This document shows, in pieces, positions 47,644-56,259 of a DNA stretch of 64,000 nt. The translations under genes and the position numbers were made by a program. The DNA is from Pseudomonadota bacterium (lineage in GTDB: Bacteria; Pseudomonadota; Alphaproteobacteria; Sphingomonadales; Sphingomonadaceae): the NCBI GenBank assembly GCA_021849075.1, contig JAJZTH010000005.1, positions 94,315 through 158,314 of the forward strand. Reading direction: 5' to 3'. The notes beneath the pieces are model-generated. The model ran no database searches, was not told where the DNA came from, and saw only the letters and a list, made by a program, of their open reading frames with translations. Position 1 is the first letter of the stretch. Every line of letters starts with the position of its first letter.

Positions 47644-47907
47644 ATGGCTGATGACCCTTTTCTCGCACAGGAAGATCCCGCGCCTTACAAGTCCGTGGCC
47701 GAACGTTCACGGGGCAGCGGTGTGGTGTTCGCGCTCGTTGTGCTGGCGCTGATTCTGGCCATCGGTTTCTTCTACCTGACCAGCGATCGTCGCGAAGATC
47801 GACAGGCCGATGCCGTGACGGAGGCGGCAGGATCGGTCGATGATGCGGCCAGGGTCATTGGCGACGCCGCCAAAAATGCGGCCGACACACTGCGGAACGA
47901 CAATTAG
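47644..47907 (+). CDS. 87-residue membrane protein, predicted EcfG target
   Basis: ATG 47644 is preceded by an ideal AAGGAGGT with a 5-base spacer. The protein has a polar N terminus with repeated acidic and Pro residues, one membrane span at about 26-46 (GVVFALVVLALILAIGFFYL), and an Ala/Asp-rich amphipathic tail (SVDDAARVIGDAAKNAADTL) likely to be helical. A perfect EcfG promoter lies directly upstream. Its tail resembles stress-associated helical proteins in composition only. Function unknown; membrane protection or signalling during stress is a guess. Confidence 0.85.
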   Translation: MADDPFLAQEDPAPYKSVAERSRGSGVVFALVVLALILAIGFFYLTSDRREDRQADAVTEAAGSVDDAARVIGDAAKNAADTLRNDN

Positions 47908-48021
47908 TCGTCATCCTGAACAGGCGTTTTTGCCGTATCTCTGCGTGCATGTCGGCGATCCGACTGCACATTCAGCATTTCTTTGCCTTTGTCCGTCAAG
48001 GTGCGCCCACTGTCGGATTAT

Positions 48022-48038
48022 CTTACATCTATTGTAAG
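48022..48038. promoter_or_regulatory. Short palindrome before the sugar transferase gene
   Basis: CTTACA-TCTAT-TGTAAG, 58 bases before the start codon at 48096. It could be an operator. The remaining leader (47908-48095) shows no gene. Confidence 0.35.
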
Positions 48039-48095
48039 GCGCATCCGATTCGAAGGAGGCGCGCCAGTCCGGCCGCCAACAGGGCGTGCATAACG

Positions 48096-49484
48096 ATGAT
48101 CAGGTTGTTCAAACATTATGTGCCGCATGCGGTGCTGCTGCTGGGGCTGCTTGATTTTCTGTTGATGCTCGGCGCGGCCGAAGGTGGCTGGATATTGCGC
48201 GCGCATCAGATTGGCATGGATGTCGATCACATCTCGACGCGCATGGGGCCGCTCTTCAGTTTTGCGATCGCCATCCAGACCGCGATGATCGCCGTCGGCG
48301 TCTATGGCGTGGAGGCGCTTCAGTCGATCCGCTTCGCCTTCGCCCGCCTGCTGGTCGCCGTATCGCTGGGCGTCATCTTTTTGTCGGTGCTCTATTTCCT
48401 GCTGCCGGGCATGACGCTGTGGCGTTCCAATTCGCTTTACGCGATGGGGTTGGCCATGGGCCTGCTGGTGCTGGTCCGCCTTCTGCTCGGCTCGATCCTG
48501 GGCGGCGAAGCCTTCAAGCGGCGTCTCGTCGTGCTGGGGGCGGGCAATCGCGCCAATCGCATCAAGGAACTGGAGCATAAGCGCGGCGCCGGCTTCCTCG
48601 TCGTCGGCTTCATCGCCATGAATGACGGGCCACAGGTCATCCCCGAAGCGATCAACCGTGACGCCGTGTTCAACCTGTCGGACTTCGTCGTGCGCCTGAA
48701 CGCCAGCGAAGTCGTGCTGGCGCTGGAGGAGCGGCGCAACGCCATCCCGATGGCCGACTTGCTGCGCATCAAGACGACCGGCGTTCACGTCAACGATCTG
48801 TCGAGCTTTTTAGAGCGGGAAACGGGCCGCGTCGACCTGGCCAGCGTCAATCCCAGTTGGCTGATCTTCTCCGACGGTTTTTCCGCCGGTCGCCGCCTGT
48901 CCAGCATCGCGAAACGCCTGTTCGACATCATCGCCAGTTCGATCCTGCTCGCGCTCACTGGTCCTATCATCTTGCTTGCCGCGCTTCTGGTAAAGCTCGA
49001 CAGCAAGGGGCCGGCTTTTTACCGGCAGCAGCGCGTGGGCCTCTATGGCCAGGAATTCTGGATCATCAAGCTGCGCACCATGCGCCTCGATGCGGAGGTG
49101 AATGGCAAGGCGGTCTGGGCCGAAAAGGATGATCCGCGCATCACGCGCCTTGGCTATTGGCTGCGTAAACTGCGCATTGATGAACTGCCCCAGACATGGA
49201 CTGTGTTGAAGGGCGAGATGAGCTTCGTCGGCCCGCGCCCCGAACGCCGCCAGTTCGTCGAGGATCTGGAACAGCAGCTGCGCTATTATGCCGAACGCCA
49301 TATGGTAAAACCCGGCATCACCGGCTGGGCGCAGATCAACTATCCCTATGGCGCGTCGCTGGAGGACGCCCGGCACAAGCTGGAATATGATCTCTATTAT
49401 GCCAAGAACTACACACCCTTCCTCGATCTGCTGATCCTGCTTCAGACTTTGCGGGTCATTCTCTGGCCCGACGGCGCACGCTGA
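48096..49484 (+). CDS. Polyprenyl-phosphate sugar transferase (exopolysaccharide, EpsB/PrsB-type)
   Basis: A 462-residue initiating glycosyltransferase that places the first sugar on undecaprenyl phosphate. Four N-terminal spans lie in the first 130 residues, then a CoA-binding-like Rossmann domain (RRLVVLGAGNRANRIKELE). The C-terminal bacterial sugar transferase domain has KRLFDIIASSILLALTGPII, FYRQQRVGLYGQEFWIIKLR, DDPRITRLGYWLRKLRIDEL, PQTWTVLKGEMSFVGPRPER and VKPGITGWAQINY. This is the type found with exosortase/PEP-CTERM exopolysaccharide loci. ATG 48096 is preceded by GAAGGAGG some 40 bases earlier, so the start has moderate certainty. Confidence 0.9.
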   Translation: MIRLFKHYVPHAVLLLGLLDFLLMLGAAEGGWILRAHQIGMDVDHISTRMGPLFSFAIAIQTAMIAVGVYGVEALQSIRFAFARLLVAVSLGVIFLSVLYFLLPGMTLWRSNSLYAMGLAMGLLVLVRLLLGSILGGEAFKRRLVVLGAGNRANRIKELEHKRGAGFLVVGFIAMNDGPQVIPEAINRDAVFNLSDFVVRLNASEVVLALEERRNAIPMADLLRIKTTGVHVNDLSSFLERETGRVDLASVNPSWLIFSDGFSAGRRLSSIAKRLFDIIASSILLALTGPIILLAALLVKLDSKGPAFYRQQRVGLYGQEFWIIKLRTMRLDAEVNGKAVWAEKDDPRITRLGYWLRKLRIDELPQTWTVLKGEMSFVGPRPERRQFVEDLEQQLRYYAERHMVKPGITGWAQINYPYGASLEDARHKLEYDLYYAKNYTPFLDLLILLQTLRVILWPDGAR

Positions 49485-49497
49485 GGGGGCGGGGCCG

Positions 49498-51564
49498 ATG
49501 GGCGCGCTCCTGCAATTTGTCGGTGATTGGGGTCATGCGCTGGCGGCGGTATTGTTCGCTGCTCTGGGCATCTTCCTGCTGCGTCGTCGCGACGAAGCGC
49601 CCGAGCCGCGCCTGCTGGCCGCGGCGTTGCTGCTCACCTCCTGCTGGGCGCTTTATGTATCCTTCGGCGGCGTATCCAAACCGTTGTCGGGCATTGGCGA
49701 AAGCATCCGCAACGCCGCCTGGCTGCTGGTTCTGTTCGTCATGCTGCGGCGGGGACCAGTCGGGCGCAGCGGCACCACGCTGGCGGTCGGCGCGGTCTAT
49801 GTCGCCGTCGCCGGGCTGATCCTGCTTCAGACTTTCACCGATCTCGTTTGGCGGCAATTGTCGCCAGACAGTGATCTGCATCGCGCGCTGCTCACCTGCT
49901 CGCTGATCCTGCGGATGATGACCGCCATTGGCAGTCTGCTTTTGGCCCATCATCTCTACACCGCCTGGCCCTCGCGTGAGCGGGGCGGGGTGGCGCTGCT
50001 GCTGGGGTCGCTGGCGGCGATGTGGACCTATGATCTCAACCTCTACGCCATCTGCTATTTCGCGCCGAACCGCGTGAATGAACTCTACGCCCTGCGCGGC
50101 CTGCTGATGGCGCTGGTCGCCCCGGTGATCGCGGTCGGCCTGCGCAAGGGGATGAGCGGGCGGCTGCAACTCTCGCGCGTCATCACCTTTCAATCGCTCT
50201 CGATCGTGGCGGTGGGCCTCTATGTCGCGGTCCTGACGGCGGCGGCGGTGCTGATTGAACTGATCGCCGGTCCCTATGCCCGGCTGGTGGAGATCGCCGC
50301 CGTCTTCTTCATGGCCGTGACCGCGCTGGTGCTGCTGCCCTCGCCCCGCATCCGCGCGCTGTGGAAGGTGCAGGTCGCCAAGCATTTTTTCCAGCACCGC
50401 TATGATTATCGCACCGAATGGATGCGCTTTGGCGAAACGATCGGCCGCCCCGGCGACGACGCAGCCCCATTGGGCGAGCGCGTTGCCAAGGCGGTTGCCG
50501 ATATCACCGACAGCTCCGGCGCGATGCTGCTGCTGCGCGATGATCGCGGCGGCCTGGCGTTCGAAACGCATTGGAACTGGAGCGGCGATGTGCCCGAGCC
50601 GGTATCGCCCGCCACCGTGCAGCGGCTGGAAAAAAGCGGCTGGATCGTCGATCTCGCCCGCCTGAAGGGCGGCGAAAGCGCGCTTGACCTGCCCGGCTGG
50701 ATGCTGGAGGACCGCCGTGCCTGGGCTTTGGTCCCGCTCATTCATTATGGTCGGCTGATCGGCGCGATCCTGCTTGCCCGACCGCCCGTTGATCGCCGGC
50801 TCGACTGGGAGGATTTCGACATGCTGCGCGCCGCAGGGCGGCAGGCCGCAACCCATATCAGCGAGGCGCAGGGGCAACAGGCGCTGGACGATGCGCAGCG
50901 CTTCGACGAATTCAACCGCCGCTTCGCGTTCATCGCCCATGACATCAAGAATCTCGTCAGCCAGTTGTCGCTCCTTTCCCGCAATGCGGAGCGGCACGCC
51001 GACAATCCCGAATTTCGCGCTGACATGGTGCTGACGCTCAAGGAATCGGTAGGCAAGATGAACGACATGCTCGCCCGCCTGTCACAGCATAACAAGGGCC
51101 GGCCCGAAGAACCCCGCCCGATGCAGATGCGCGACCTGCTCGATCATCTCGCCAATGTGCGCGGGCGGCTGCATCCCATCCATGTGACCGGCGCCGCGCC
51201 GCCCACGTTGGCCGATCCCGCCCGCGTCGAACAGATTATCGCGCACCTGATACAGAACGCCATAGACGCCAGCCCGGCCGACAGTCCGGTCGAACTGCGC
51301 CTGTCCGCCGACAAGACCGACGCCATCGTCGACATTGTCGACTGGGGCCGGGGCATGAGCGCGGAATATATTCGTCGCGATCTGTTCAAGCCCTTTTCCT
51401 CCAGCAAGGCCGGCGGCTTTGGCCTGGGCGCGTTCGAAGCGCGCACCCTGGCCGAAGCAATGGGCGGCCGCATCGCGGTAGAGAGCAAGCCCGGTGCCGG
51501 CAGCCGTTTCACCCTGCGCCTGCCGCTGGCGCCCCAGACCGATCGTAAAGAGAGAGCCGCCTGA
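49498..51564 (+). CDS. prsK: PEP-CTERM-system histidine kinase PrsK
   Basis: A 688-residue membrane sensor kinase of the exopolysaccharide/exosortase regulatory pair. About eight spans occupy the first 290 residues. A GAF-like domain follows (SGAMLLLRDDRGGLAFETHW), then the phosphoacceptor His481 in FAFIAHDIKNLVSQLSLLSR. An intact ATPase domain completes it: N box IIAHLIQNAIDASPADS, then VDWGRGMS, then KPFSSSKAGGFGLGAF. Its stop overlaps the prsR start (TGATG at 51562-51566), so the pair is translated together. The signal sensed is unknown. Confidence 0.93.
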   Translation: MGALLQFVGDWGHALAAVLFAALGIFLLRRRDEAPEPRLLAAALLLTSCWALYVSFGGVSKPLSGIGESIRNAAWLLVLFVMLRRGPVGRSGTTLAVGAVYVAVAGLILLQTFTDLVWRQLSPDSDLHRALLTCSLILRMMTAIGSLLLAHHLYTAWPSRERGGVALLLGSLAAMWTYDLNLYAICYFAPNRVNELYALRGLLMALVAPVIAVGLRKGMSGRLQLSRVITFQSLSIVAVGLYVAVLTAAAVLIELIAGPYARLVEIAAVFFMAVTALVLLPSPRIRALWKVQVAKHFFQHRYDYRTEWMRFGETIGRPGDDAAPLGERVAKAVADITDSSGAMLLLRDDRGGLAFETHWNWSGDVPEPVSPATVQRLEKSGWIVDLARLKGGESALDLPGWMLEDRRAWALVPLIHYGRLIGAILLARPPVDRRLDWEDFDMLRAAGRQAATHISEAQGQQALDDAQRFDEFNRRFAFIAHDIKNLVSQLSLLSRNAERHADNPEFRADMVLTLKESVGKMNDMLARLSQHNKGRPEEPRPMQMRDLLDHLANVRGRLHPIHVTGAAPPTLADPARVEQIIAHLIQNAIDASPADSPVELRLSADKTDAIVDIVDWGRGMSAEYIRRDLFKPFSSSKAGGFGLGAFEARTLAEAMGGRIAVESKPGAGSRFTLRLPLAPQTDRKERAA

Positions 51565-52928
51565 TGAGCGACACCCGCCCCAAATTGCTGATCGTGGAGG
51601 ATGATCCGGGCCTTCAGCGGCAACTGCGCTGGGCCTATGAGGATTATCAGCTCTTCATCGCCGGCGATCGTCAGGAAGCGATCGAGATGCTGCGCGCCGA
51701 GACGCCCGATGTCGTGACGCTCGACCTTGGCCTGCCGCCAGATCCCGATGGTACGACCGAAGGCTTCGCCACGCTGGCGGAGATGCTGAAGATCAAGCCT
51801 GATACCAAGATCATCGTCGCGTCCGGCCATGGCGCGCGGGAAAGCGCGCTCGATGCGATTGCCGGCGGGGCCTATGATTTCTACCAGAAGCCGGTCGACA
51901 TTGACGAACTGGGCCTGATCGTCCGCCGCGCCTTTCACGTTCATGCGCTGGAGCGGGAAAATGCCCGCCTTGCCGAAACCGCGCCGGAGGATGGCCGGGT
52001 GCTGGGCCGCATGATCACCGGCGCGCCGGAAATGATGAAGGTCGCCCGCACCATCGAGCGGGTGGCGAGCGCGAACGTCTCCATCCTGCTGCTGGGCGCC
52101 AGCGGCACGGGTAAGGAATTGTTGGCGCAGGGCCTGCATGACGCCAGCCCCCGCCGCAATGGCGCTTTCGTCGCGATCAATTGCGCCGCGATTCCCGAAA
52201 CCCTGCTCGAATCCGAACTGTTCGGCCATGAAAAGGGGGCCTTCACCGGCGCGATCAAAATGACGCCCGGCAAGATCGAACAGGCGCAGGGCGGTACGCT
52301 CTTCCTTGATGAAGTCGGCGACATCCCGTTGCCCCTGCAAGTGAAGCTGCTCCGTTTCCTTCAGGAGCGCGTGATCGAACGCATCGGCGGGCGTCAGCCC
52401 ATTGCCGTCGACACCCGCATCGTGTGCGCCACGCATCAGGATCTGGCGGCGATGATCGCGGCGGGCAGCTTCCGTGAAGATCTTTATTATCGCCTTGCCG
52501 AAATCACCGTGCGCATCCCGCCGCTGCGCGACCGCCCCGGCGATCCGGCGCTGCTTGCGCGTCATTTCCTCACCCGCTTCGCGCGCGACATGAACCCGCA
52601 GGTGAAGGGGCTGGCCCCCGATGCGCTCGCCGCGCTCGATGCCTGGGCCTGGCCCGGTAATGTGCGTGAACTGGAAAACCGCATGAAGCGCGCGGTGATC
52701 ATGGCCGATGGCAAGTTGATCACCGCCGCCGATCTCGATCTGGATGACGAACGCGCCGATGGCGGTGATGTCGTCAATCTGAAGGCCGCACGCGAAATGG
52801 CCGACCGCCGCGCCATTCGCCGCGCCATCGCCCGCACCGATGGCAATATTTCCGGCGCGGCCAAGATATTGGGAATCAGTCGGCCGACGCTCTATGATTT
52901 GCTCAAACAATATCAGATGCAGAATTGA
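51564..52928 (+). CDS. prsR: Sigma-54-dependent response regulator PrsR
   Basis: A 454-residue NtrC-type activator paired with PrsK. The receiver domain has phosphoacceptor Asp54 in VVTLDLGLPPDPDG. The AAA+ domain has Walker A GASGTGKE near 178, the sigma-54 contact loop GAFTGA at 225-230, GTLFLDEVGDIPL, and the arginine-finger region EDLYYRLAEITVRIPPLRDR. The C terminus is a Fis-type helix-turn-helix (AIARTDGNISGAAKILGISR). It presumably activates RpoN promoters of exopolysaccharide and PEP-CTERM genes. Its stop overlaps the start of the TPR gene. Confidence 0.95.
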   Translation: MSDTRPKLLIVEDDPGLQRQLRWAYEDYQLFIAGDRQEAIEMLRAETPDVVTLDLGLPPDPDGTTEGFATLAEMLKIKPDTKIIVASGHGARESALDAIAGGAYDFYQKPVDIDELGLIVRRAFHVHALERENARLAETAPEDGRVLGRMITGAPEMMKVARTIERVASANVSILLLGASGTGKELLAQGLHDASPRRNGAFVAINCAAIPETLLESELFGHEKGAFTGAIKMTPGKIEQAQGGTLFLDEVGDIPLPLQVKLLRFLQERVIERIGGRQPIAVDTRIVCATHQDLAAMIAAGSFREDLYYRLAEITVRIPPLRDRPGDPALLARHFLTRFARDMNPQVKGLAPDALAALDAWAWPGNVRELENRMKRAVIMADGKLITAADLDLDDERADGGDVVNLKAAREMADRRAIRRAIARTDGNISGAAKILGISRPTLYDLLKQYQMQN

Positions 52929-54967
52929 TGCGCCGGTCCCGTATCGTCCTGATTGTCGTCTTCGTCCTGCTGTTGCTGGGCGCGGCGGGCCTGTGGCAAT
53001 GGCGCGCACATGAACGTGATGGCAGCGCGGCGCTGGCCCGCGGCGTCGCCGCACTCGACCGGGGGGATGCCCGCACCGCGCGGGTCGAACTGATGAATGC
53101 GATTCTGGCCAGCCCCCGTTCGGCGCAGGTGCGCACGGCGCAGGCATTTGCGCTGGCCGAACTGGGCGATGGTCCGGGCGCGCAGGCCGAAGCGCAGCGG
53201 GCGCGTTCATTGGGCCAGCCGGCGGCGCAGACCCGCGCCGTCATGGCGCAGGCGCTGTTCCTGCAAGGCGACATGCAGGGCGCGCTGCGGGAGGCCAATG
53301 CACCGGACCTGCCCGAAGCATCGGCGGTTGCGGCCGCGCGCGTCGTTGCCCGCGCCACACTGGCGCTGGGCGACGCCAATGGCGCCCGCGCCGCGCTCGA
53401 CCGGGCGCTGACGCTGGCGCCCAATGACCCGGAAAACTGGATCGACCTTGGCCGCTTCCGCATGGCGGTCGGCGATCAGGCCGGGGCGATCGTCGCCGCC
53501 GACCGCGCCGTCGCCCTGATGCCGGGCAAGGGCAAGGCGCTGGCGCTGCGTGGTGAACTGACCCGCGCCCAATATGGCCTGATCGCCGCCTTGCCCTGGT
53601 TCGACCGCGCCTTGTCGGCGGAGCCGGATTCGGTGCCCGCTCTCCAGCAATATGCCGCCACGCTGGCCGATGCGGGGCAGGCGAGCAAAGCGCTCAGCCT
53701 CACGCGCCGCCTGCTCGCGCTCGATCCATCCAATCCGCGTGCCTGGATGATCCAGGCGGTGATGGCCGCGCGCGCCGGGGAAGATGATCTCGCCCGCAAG
53801 CTGCTCGATCGCACCAAGGGACGGCTTGATGGCGAACCGGCAACCCGTCTGCTGCGCGGCGTGCTGCATATGGATGAAGGCAATGCAGTGCTGGCGGCCG
53901 ATGCGCTGCGCCCGCTGGTCGATGCCCAGCCGGACAATCGCACCGCGCGCACGCTGCTGGGCCGGGCCTATTATCTGAACGGCGATTTCGGTGCCGCCGC
54001 CACGATCCTCGCGCCGATGGTCGCGCAGCGGGACGCCGATCCCTATGTGCTGACGCTGGCCGCCCGCGCGCAGGAGGCGCTGGGCAACCGCGCCATGGCC
54101 GATGATATGCTCGCCCGCGCCGCATGGCCGGTGCGGCCGTCCGCCGATCCCTTCGCCAGTCCGCGCGACGCGGCTCTGGCCGCTGGCGCGCCGCCCACCA
54201 GCATCGCCACCGCGCGCGACAATATTTCCTATATTCGCGCTCTGCTCAGCGTCGGTCGACCGGCCGATGCGCTGGCGCGCGCGCGTCTGCTCAGCCGGGC
54301 CAATCCCGGCGCGCCCGACGCCTGGTTGATCCTGGGCGATACGCTGGCCGCCGCCGGCCAGCCGGGCGAAGCGGTGCGCGCCTATGAAGCCGCCGGCAAC
54401 ATCCGCTTCGATCGTGACGCCGCCCTGCGCCTTGCCGCCGGCTGGGCGCGCGCCGGCAATCCCGCCCGCGCCGCACAGGTGGCGCAACTCTTCCTGTCGC
54501 AAAATCCCAATGATCTGGAGGCGCTGCGCCTTGCCGCCGGTGTCGCCGCACAGGCGCAGGACTGGCGCACCGCGCTACGCCTGCTGCGTGCCGTGCGGGC
54601 GCAGACGGGGGATAATGACGCGCTGCTGATGGCCGATCTCGCCCGCGCCGCGCTGGAAAATGGTGATGGCGCCTCGGCGCGCGCCTATGCAACTCATGGC
54701 TATCGCCTGATGCCCGCCAGTCCGGTAACGGCCGACATGCTGGGCTGGGTGATGTTGCGCACAGGCGAGAAGGGACCTGCGACCGTCGACCTGCTGGAAA
54801 AGGCGGTCGCTCTGGCCCCCGGCGCGCCTGCGCTGCACATGCATCTGGGCCAAGCTTATGCCGCCGCCGGGCGCAAGGGAGAGGCTAAACTGGCGCTGGG
54901 TCGGGCCGCCGCCGTGCCCGGCTTCACCGGCCATCAGGAAGCGATGGATGCGCTGGCGGCGCTGTAA
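52928..54967 (+). CDS. Large TPR-repeat protein, PrsT-like
   Basis: A 679-residue protein starting with one membrane span (IVLIVVFVLLLLGAAGLW) and otherwise made of tetratricopeptide-like helical repeats. Examples are ARGVAALDRGDARTARVELM, RALTLAPNDPENWIDLGRFR and YAAAGRKGEAKLALGRAA near the end. It is the third gene of the prsKR unit (ATG 52928 overlaps the prsR TGA), where PEP-CTERM-associated TPR proteins (PrsT) are found. It probably scaffolds periplasmic export or polysaccharide machinery. An exosortase gene would be expected in such a system but is not present in this window. Confidence 0.8.
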   Translation: MRRSRIVLIVVFVLLLLGAAGLWQWRAHERDGSAALARGVAALDRGDARTARVELMNAILASPRSAQVRTAQAFALAELGDGPGAQAEAQRARSLGQPAAQTRAVMAQALFLQGDMQGALREANAPDLPEASAVAAARVVARATLALGDANGARAALDRALTLAPNDPENWIDLGRFRMAVGDQAGAIVAADRAVALMPGKGKALALRGELTRAQYGLIAALPWFDRALSAEPDSVPALQQYAATLADAGQASKALSLTRRLLALDPSNPRAWMIQAVMAARAGEDDLARKLLDRTKGRLDGEPATRLLRGVLHMDEGNAVLAADALRPLVDAQPDNRTARTLLGRAYYLNGDFGAAATILAPMVAQRDADPYVLTLAARAQEALGNRAMADDMLARAAWPVRPSADPFASPRDAALAAGAPPTSIATARDNISYIRALLSVGRPADALARARLLSRANPGAPDAWLILGDTLAAAGQPGEAVRAYEAAGNIRFDRDAALRLAAGWARAGNPARAAQVAQLFLSQNPNDLEALRLAAGVAAQAQDWRTALRLLRAVRAQTGDNDALLMADLARAALENGDGASARAYATHGYRLMPASPVTADMLGWVMLRTGEKGPATVDLLEKAVALAPGAPALHMHLGQAYAAAGRKGEAKLALGRAAAVPGFTGHQEAMDALAAL

Positions 54968-54982
54968 CTTAACCAATAAAAA

Positions 54983-55107
54983 CCGTTCGCCCTGAGCCTG
55001 TCGAAGCCTGTCCTGAGCGCCTGCTGCAAGCAGGCAGTCGAAGGGGGCTGTACTTTTCTTGATTGCCACAAGAAAAAGCAGGGCTTCGACAAGCTCAGCC
55101 CGAACGG
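54983..55107. repeat. Inverted repeat pair (TGAGCCTGTCGAAGG family), copy 3
   Basis: The unit opens CCGTTCGCCCTGAGCCTGTC and closes with the facing GACAAGCTCAGCCCGAACGG. Inside is a smaller hairpin, GCCTGCT-GCAA-GCAGGC. It separates the TPR gene from the convergent gntR gene. Confidence 0.88.
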
Positions 55108-55120
55108 GTTGGGAATTTTT

Positions 55121-55465
55121 TTAAGCCTTCGCCAGATCCAGCTCATCGATCCGCAGCCCCAGCCGCCGGATTTGCGCGGCCACGGGCGGCCAGACATTCT
55201 CGATAAAGCGCTCCCGCTCCATCTCGCGCAGGCGGCGGGTTGCGCCATCGGCGACGAACATGCCGACGCCACGCTTCACCACGACCAAGCCGTCATCCTG
55301 AAAACTCTGATAGGCTTTGGCCACCGTCAGTGGGTTGGCCCCTTGCGTCGCGGCGAAGGCGCGCACCGATGGCAACAGGTCGCCGTCGGAAAATTCCCCA
55401 TCCAGGATGGAGGCGGCAATGATCTCACGCAGGCGGAGATAGACGGGTTTGGATTCGTCGGCCAT
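55121..55465 (-). CDS. GntR-family regulator (YtrA-like)
   Basis: A 114-residue regulator. The winged-helix domain comes first (PVYLRLREIIAASILDGEFS, then LLPSVRAFAATQGANPLTVA and KAYQSFQDDGLVVVKRGVGM). Only a short C-terminal helical dimerisation tail follows, the YtrA subfamily layout. Such proteins often control ABC transporters, but none is adjacent. It may regulate itself or the downstream repeat-separated genes. Confidence 0.88.
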   Translation of the reverse strand: MADESKPVYLRLREIIAASILDGEFSDGDLLPSVRAFAATQGANPLTVAKAYQSFQDDGLVVVKRGVGMFVADGATRRLREMERERFIENVWPPVAAQIRRLGLRIDELDLAKA

Positions 55466-55536
55466 AGTGCATCACTGCCATAATACAGCCGCAGGGGTCA
55501 AGCTATAAAATTTCTCATAACTTTACAGTTGCGTAA

Positions 55537-56115
55537 TTATCTGTCCCAAGTCGATACGATATCATCATATTCTGGCCGTGGCCGTTCTTCCTGTGGCTTG
55601 CCCGGAGTCCCGATGAAAATGAAGCCGGCAATCTTCTCATTTTCGCTGCCAAAGGCGTCGCGCACATCGGCATTGAAACTTGGCCAGCCGGTCAGCCAGC
55701 CGCCGGCAAAGCCCAGTGCATGGGTGGCGTGCAGCAGGTTCATGATCGCCGCGCCGGCCGACAATTCCTGTTCCCACAGCGGGATTTTGCTGCTCGCGAC
55801 CGGGGCGGACAGCGCCACCACCAAAGTCGGCGCCTGCTGCGCAAACTGGTGCATCGCCTCGATCTCCAGCCGCCCGGCGTCCGGCTTTTCGGCGCGATAG
55901 GCGCGCTCCAGCACCTGCGCCAGCGCATCGCGCCTGTCCTGCGGCACGATCACGAAACGCCATGGGGCCAGCTTGCCATGATCGGGCGTGCGCAGCGCTA
56001 CCTCCAATATCTGCCGCAATTGCGCATCGTCCGGGCCGGGCGCGATCAGGTCGCGTGGTTTGCCGGAACGACGGGTCTGGAGCAGGGCGAGCGGGGAGGA
56101 AAGGTCGTTGAACAT
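55537..56115 (-). CDS. Nitroreductase-family flavoprotein
   Basis: A 192-residue FMN-dependent NAD(P)H oxidoreductase. The N-terminal FMN phosphate-binding stretch is LLQTRRSGKPRDL, and RTPDHGKLAPWRFVIV and SAGAAIMNLLHATHALGFAGGWLTGW follow. The C-terminal FIFIGTPGKPQEERPRPEYD completes the YdjA/TdhA-like small subgroup. Physiological substrate unknown. The start at 56115 gives the normal length; the long open frame extending upstream to 57816 is antisense to the peptide transporter and not real. Confidence 0.92.
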   Translation of the reverse strand: MFNDLSSPLALLQTRRSGKPRDLIAPGPDDAQLRQILEVALRTPDHGKLAPWRFVIVPQDRRDALAQVLERAYRAEKPDAGRLEIEAMHQFAQQAPTLVVALSAPVASSKIPLWEQELSAGAAIMNLLHATHALGFAGGWLTGWPSFNADVRDAFGSENEKIAGFIFIGTPGKPQEERPRPEYDDIVSTWDR

Positions 56116-56259
56116 CGTCGCGTCAGATGGCGCGGCGACGGCTTGAGCGCAAGGGTGCGGCTGGCTTTTTGACAGGAGCGCACCAGTCGCTCTAGGCTGG
56201 CTCCATAAGCGGCCCCGCCCGACGGCGGCCGGAAACAAGATATATGTAAAGGGTGCCGA

